Shown piece by piece: positions 60,575 to 64,000 of a stretch of DNA of 64,000 nucleotides (its first letter is position 1; the number at the start of each line of letters is the position of its first letter). This DNA is from an uncultured Opitutaceae bacterium (GTDB lineage Bacteria; Verrucomicrobiota; Verrucomicrobiia; Opitutales; Opitutaceae): positions 22,408 to 86,407 of the forward strand of contig CALFNN010000081.1 in NCBI GenBank assembly GCA_937902925.1, written 5' to 3'. Position numbers and translations under genes: made by a program. The notes below the pieces were generated by a model that was given only the letters and a program-made list of their open reading frames with translations, made no database searches and was not told the origin of the DNA.

Positions 60575-63568
60575 TCAACGCGCGACCGGTCCGCGAATAC
60601 TCTCCGGCGGGCCGAGGTAGCTGGGGCGTTCGCCGCCGAGGTCCACGACCAGCTTCTGCAGCACGACGCCAGGATCGATCATCCACAGCTTCAACGTGTG
60701 ATAACCCGGCTTGGTCAGCGTGTGGGCCGAATGAGCGACGTGCGCGTTGTTGCCGACCGATTTTTCCCAGTCGCGATTTCCGTTCTGCGCCCGGTAGCCG
60801 GCGGGCACGAGCGTCACGACCTGTGGCGGTTCGTCGTCGAACGAGACGGCGTAACGCACCGCGCGGTCGGGAATGAAGTTGAGCGTCGGGGCGGTGATCG
60901 CCGTCACGTCCACTTTTCCCGCGTCGAAAAGATACATCCGGTATTCGAGTCGCGGCGCATCCTTGCCGGGCACTGCTGCGGGAGCGTCGACCGGCGCCTC
61001 AGCACGCATGCCCGAGAGCGTCCGGCCGTAGTCCGCGATGCGCATCCAGCGATTCGCCCCGGCTGGGAGGTTCCTCGTAAAGTGCTCCGGTTCGATCGAC
61101 ACGACACCCTCCCCTTCCGCGAAACCGCGCAGCGAACCGCGGGTGATGCCCGGCGGATTGAGCGCATCGATCTTCACGACCACCTCGGCTGCCGTGCCGG
61201 AAATTTTCACGGACCCGCTCGCCTTGCCCTTCGGCGCCTTGCTCCAGTCGATGCTGACCCACATGCGGGTGTCAGGACCGACGTTGCCGTGCGTTGCGCC
61301 CAGCACGATCCAAGGCGCACTCGCGGTCGCCGTGAAATCGAACGGCACACGCCCGCGATTAAACACGTCGACGTAGTAGCGCTGCCGGTTGAGCGCGTCG
61401 AATTGCGGCAAGCGCGCGTCGCCCGATGCCCCGGGCCACGCCGCGTCCGAGCCTTCGACCGCCACGCCGAGCGCCGCGCCGTCCGGCACCATGGGCGCGA
61501 CGAGTTTGATCGCATCGAGGGTGTTCGCCGGCGGATCGCGCCACGTCGTGTAGCCGAGCACCGGCTGGTCCATGAAATGATCCCATCTCCCGCCCGCCAG
61601 CTCGTGGTGAAAATGCGCAACCATCTCCAGATACTTCTGAAACGCCGCCCTGGTTTCGACCGCCCAATCGGCCGCGCTCGCCCGACCCTGCCTCGCCACC
61701 AGCGCGTTTCGACCCGCGTCGAGATACAACTCGTTCACCAGCGCACTGGCTTTCACGGGAAACAGCACGAGTTCGTAGAAAGCGTCGCGCTTCGCCGCGG
61801 ACAGCGCCCCTAAGATTTCCTCCGCGCGGGCGGCAAGCGCATTGAAATCCGCGACCACGGTCTCCGCCTCGCGATAGTCGACGAGGCTGTAAGTGTCCGG
61901 CGCGAGCAGCTCGGGCTTCCGGCGGCCGTTGTATTTCGTGTATTTCGCAAGGATGTCGGCGACGGCGTCGGCGTGTTCGGAACCGAATTCGCGCGCGGCC
62001 CACTGCCGGGTGAAGTCGCCGAGGTTTTCGCCGTTCCAGCGCGCCGGATTCCAGGCGAGGTTGAGAAAAAACTCCGTCGGCAGCTCGTAGCCCTTGAAGT
62101 GGCCGACGTTCACGATCCAGATCCGGTCGGCCCCGTATTTTTTAGCGAGCGACATCTGGTCCCAGATTTTCGGCAGCGGGCTGGTGTCGAGCCACTGGTA
62201 GCTCCGCGGCCCGCCGTGGTAATCGAAATGATAGTAGATACCGGCGCCGCCGCTGCGCTGGCGCTCCTCCGCCGTCGGCAGCCGGCGGACGTTGCCCCAG
62301 TTGTCCTCGGCCCAGAGCAGCGTCACGTCGTCCGGCGCGCGCATGCCGGCATCGTAGTAATCCTGCACCTCCTTGTAGAGGCACCAGAGCTGCGGCACTT
62401 TCGTGGGATCCGGGTTCACCTCCTCGCGGAGAATCTGCCGCTGCACGCCGACGATTTTTTCCAGCAGCGCCCGGTTCGCCTCCGGCCCGCCGGGCGCCAT
62501 CTCGGTGTCGTTGGCGCCGCGCAGGCCGAGGGTGACGATGCTCTCGAAGTCCTTGTTTCGTCGCACGCCCTCGCGCCAGAAATGTTCCAGCAGGTCCGGC
62601 TGTTTCGCGTAGTTCCACGTGCCGATCGTGGCGAGGTAGCGTCGGTCCCACTCCTTTTGGGCGCGCAGCATCGGCTCCTGGTGCGAGGTGCCCATGACCA
62701 CGCCATATTCATCGGCCAGCCGGGCGTTGTCGGCGTCGTCCTCGTTGAACGCATTGTTCCACATCGCCGGCCAGAGGTAATTGCCGCGCAGCCGCAGGAG
62801 CACCTCGAAGATTCGCGCGTAGAACTCGTGCCCGTAGTTGGCGATCTCTGCCGGAACCGGCGGGTTCGCGCGGGGCGGCACGGTGCCGAATTTCGCCTTG
62901 ATCCAGTTGGTCAGGTCCGGCGCCTCGTCGTTCAGAAAGATGCCGCGATACTTTACGGCCGGCGGGCCCTGGACAAGCCGGCCCGGTTTCACGACAAGGG
63001 CATCGTGACGCTCGGCCGGCACATCGGCCCACCAATACCACGGCGACACCCCGATCTGCTCCGACAAATCGTAGATGCCGTAGATGGTGCCGCGCTTGTC
63101 GCTGCCGGCGATCACGAGCGCCTGGTCGACGCCGGGCTCCGGCCGGTCGACGGTCTGGACGAGAAACGATTCCCATTTTCCCCGGATCGCCGTGACATCG
63201 ATCTTCCGCTCGCGCACGAGCCGGTCGATCGCCGCACTCCGCCCGATGGTGCCGACGATCACGGCGGGGCCCCGCGCGTTCGCGTTTTCCCCGACGAACC
63301 CGGGCATGACGCCGGTTACGCGACCGATATCGGCCTGCAGGTCGTGCGCGGCGCGAATCACACCGGGATAATCCTGGGCCTCGACACGCAAGCCCGCCGC
63401 CCGTCCGGCGACCACGAGGGGAAACCCCCGCGTCTCCGCACGGTATGTCACGCGCGACTCCTCACCGATGGCCGCACCCGCGTCATGCACCGGCACCCCG
63501 AGGATGGCGGCGACGATGCAGAATGGTATCCGGCGAGGCCAGCGCGGGACGGGAATTTTCTTACGCAT
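60575..63568 (-). CDS. GH115 alpha-glucuronidase (997 aa)
   Basis: Removes (4-O-methyl-)glucuronic acid from internal xylose units of polymeric glucuronoxylan, complementing the GH67 enzyme that acts on terminal units. Start MRKKIPVPRWPRRI, with a hydrophobic signal-like region. GH115 features: YGIYDLSEQIGVSPWYWWAD, KYRGIFLNDEAPDLTNWI, LRGNYLWPAMWNNAFNEDD, YGVVMGTSHQEPM, VTLLWAEDNWGNVRRLP, HFDYHGGPRSYQWLDTSPL and IVNVGHFKGYELP, then the long C-terminal domains. The length matches the family. It is convergent with lgt; no regulator is adjacent. It supplies the same MeGlcA pool on which the corrinoid operon is proposed to act. Confidence 0.95.
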   Translation of the reverse strand: MRKKIPVPRWPRRIPFCIVAAILGVPVHDAGAAIGEESRVTYRAETRGFPLVVAGRAAGLRVEAQDYPGVIRAAHDLQADIGRVTGVMPGFVGENANARGPAVIVGTIGRSAAIDRLVRERKIDVTAIRGKWESFLVQTVDRPEPGVDQALVIAGSDKRGTIYGIYDLSEQIGVSPWYWWADVPAERHDALVVKPGRLVQGPPAVKYRGIFLNDEAPDLTNWIKAKFGTVPPRANPPVPAEIANYGHEFYARIFEVLLRLRGNYLWPAMWNNAFNEDDADNARLADEYGVVMGTSHQEPMLRAQKEWDRRYLATIGTWNYAKQPDLLEHFWREGVRRNKDFESIVTLGLRGANDTEMAPGGPEANRALLEKIVGVQRQILREEVNPDPTKVPQLWCLYKEVQDYYDAGMRAPDDVTLLWAEDNWGNVRRLPTAEERQRSGGAGIYYHFDYHGGPRSYQWLDTSPLPKIWDQMSLAKKYGADRIWIVNVGHFKGYELPTEFFLNLAWNPARWNGENLGDFTRQWAAREFGSEHADAVADILAKYTKYNGRRKPELLAPDTYSLVDYREAETVVADFNALAARAEEILGALSAAKRDAFYELVLFPVKASALVNELYLDAGRNALVARQGRASAADWAVETRAAFQKYLEMVAHFHHELAGGRWDHFMDQPVLGYTTWRDPPANTLDAIKLVAPMVPDGAALGVAVEGSDAAWPGASGDARLPQFDALNRQRYYVDVFNRGRVPFDFTATASAPWIVLGATHGNVGPDTRMWVSIDWSKAPKGKASGSVKISGTAAEVVVKIDALNPPGITRGSLRGFAEGEGVVSIEPEHFTRNLPAGANRWMRIADYGRTLSGMRAEAPVDAPAAVPGKDAPRLEYRMYLFDAGKVDVTAITAPTLNFIPDRAVRYAVSFDDEPPQVVTLVPAGYRAQNGNRDWEKSVGNNAHVAHSAHTLTKPGYHTLKLWMIDPGVVLQKLVVDLGGERPSYLGPPESIRGPVAR

Positions 63569-63953
63569 CGACAAAGGATTACACTGTCACGTCGCAGTCG
63601 TGCGACCCGGAATCTGTGCCGACCGGTGGACCGCCGGCGCGCGAAAACGCCCGATGGCATCCGTGACGCCGGCCGGCCTGATGCCGCCACGAGTCGAGCA
63701 CGAACGGACGGAGAATTTTCGGGTCAGGCCTTTCATTGCGCCGGGGATTCGACGGCGCGAAGCGGTCGGAGCGCGCCGGTTGATTGGCCGGACAATTCAC
63801 ACACCTGGGGCGCCGGCGCAAAATCGCTGTTAATCTAACTGTAGCTTCAGAACCCGACGCCTGGAATACGCGATCCGGGACGACGCCCGCGCGCGAGCAT
63901 CCTGAGATGCCGTCTTGCTCCGACGGGCCGTTGCGCTACCAGATGGTCGCCGG
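63569..63953. other. 385-base intergenic region between GH115 and the tRNA gene
   Basis: No gene or strong hairpin was recognised. The promoters of GH115 (minus strand) and of the tRNA (plus strand) must lie here, but I cannot place -35/-10 boxes with confidence. Confidence 0.5.
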
Positions 63954-64000
63954 GGGCCCATAGCTCAACGGTCAGAGCAGAGGACTCATAATCCTTTGGT
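63954..64000 (+). tRNA. tRNA with CAT anticodon, 5' part (cut by window end)
   Basis: The first 47 bases of a tRNA: acceptor strand GGGCCCA, TA, D-arm GCTC-AACGGTCA-GAGC, anticodon arm GAGGA-CTCATAA-TCCTT with anticodon CAT, then the variable loop TGGT. The T arm and 3' acceptor lie outside the window. The anticodon CAT fits elongator Met or the lysidine-modified Ile2 tRNA; the D-loop and stem are those of an elongator type, not the initiator, but the remaining identity bases are missing. Confidence 0.85.

Noticed and set aside
63954..64000. Initiator tRNA-fMet
   Set aside because: The acceptor starts with a normal G-C-rich strand (GGGCCCA) and the D-arm is of elongator type; an initiator would be expected to show a mismatched first pair and GGG/CCC anticodon stem, whereas here the anticodon stem is GAGGA/TCCTT.

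Overview
The window is high-GC bacterial DNA that reads like a member of the Verrucomicrobiota, most probably an Opitutaceae-type bacterium. The basis is inference: a long run of duplicated 'orphan' MacB/FtsX permeases of about 800 residues (the ADOP type known from Acidobacteria and Verrucomicrobia), many polysaccharide-degrading enzymes with LacI regulators, and start codons usually preceded by C-rich DNA such as CCGCC instead of a Shine-Dalgarno sequence. No 16S or other phylogenetic marker is present, so this assignment is tentative.

Region 1 (1-16627): seven ADOP permeases on the + strand, the first cut by the window edge, with one exported TPR protein between the first two. Two of the gaps hold related inverted-repeat elements of about 105 bp (4141-4246 and 9147-9251). 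Region 2 (16628-20783): a visibly less GC-rich island of small minus-strand genes: a TonB-C-like protein, a ParE-type toxin with its antitoxin, two lipoproteins and a coiled-coil protein. It carries three diverged copies of one upstream block and a fragment of the neighbouring sugar-kinase gene. Region 3 (20784-27196): a cytidylyltransferase/GHMP-kinase fusion, then an eighth ADOP permease, a tiny lipoprotein, a LolD/MacB-type ATPase and a TolC-family channel. Region 4 (27221-34194): a MarR-controlled drug-efflux operon (MarR, DHA2 transporter, HlyD-type adaptor, NodT-type channel, oxidoreductase) with a divergent LysR regulator.

Region 5 (34225-42701): a glucuronoxylan/xylo-oligosaccharide locus: a LacI regulator divergent from a GPH sugar symporter, a GH8 exo-oligoxylanase, a lipoprotein, a GH67 alpha-glucuronidase and a GH43 beta-xylosidase. 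Region 6 (42753-47323): a hypothetical secreted protein, an intergenic tandem repeat of about 140 bp, an aldose 1-epimerase, a homocysteine methyltransferase-like protein and an amidohydrolase whose gene carries a REP-like palindrome.

Region 7 (47333-59429) is the highlight: one tightly packed minus-strand operon. It starts with mannonate dehydratase (uxuA) and a GH43 enzyme and continues, through a chain of 4-base start/stop overlaps, into a complete-looking corrinoid methyltransfer system: a RamA-like corrinoid activator, a protein with a MetH-activation-like motif, a small unknown protein, a UroD-family methyltransferase, a corrinoid protein, a MetV-MetF fusion and a pterin-dependent methyltransferase. 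A LacI regulator sits upstream, flanked by two matching TCAAC-N-GTTGA palindromes. Region 8 (59657-64000): lgt, a GH115 alpha-glucuronidase and the start of a CAT-anticodon tRNA.

Proposed joint function (inference): GH115 and GH67 release 4-O-methyl-glucuronate from glucuronoxylan, GH8 and GH43 enzymes cut the xylan chain, and the corrinoid system removes the 4-O-methyl ether and passes the methyl group to tetrahydrofolate. The demethylated glucuronate can then enter the hexuronate pathway represented here by UxuA. I know of no established corrinoid route for O-demethylating a methylated sugar acid, so this is the best candidate in the window for an undescribed system.
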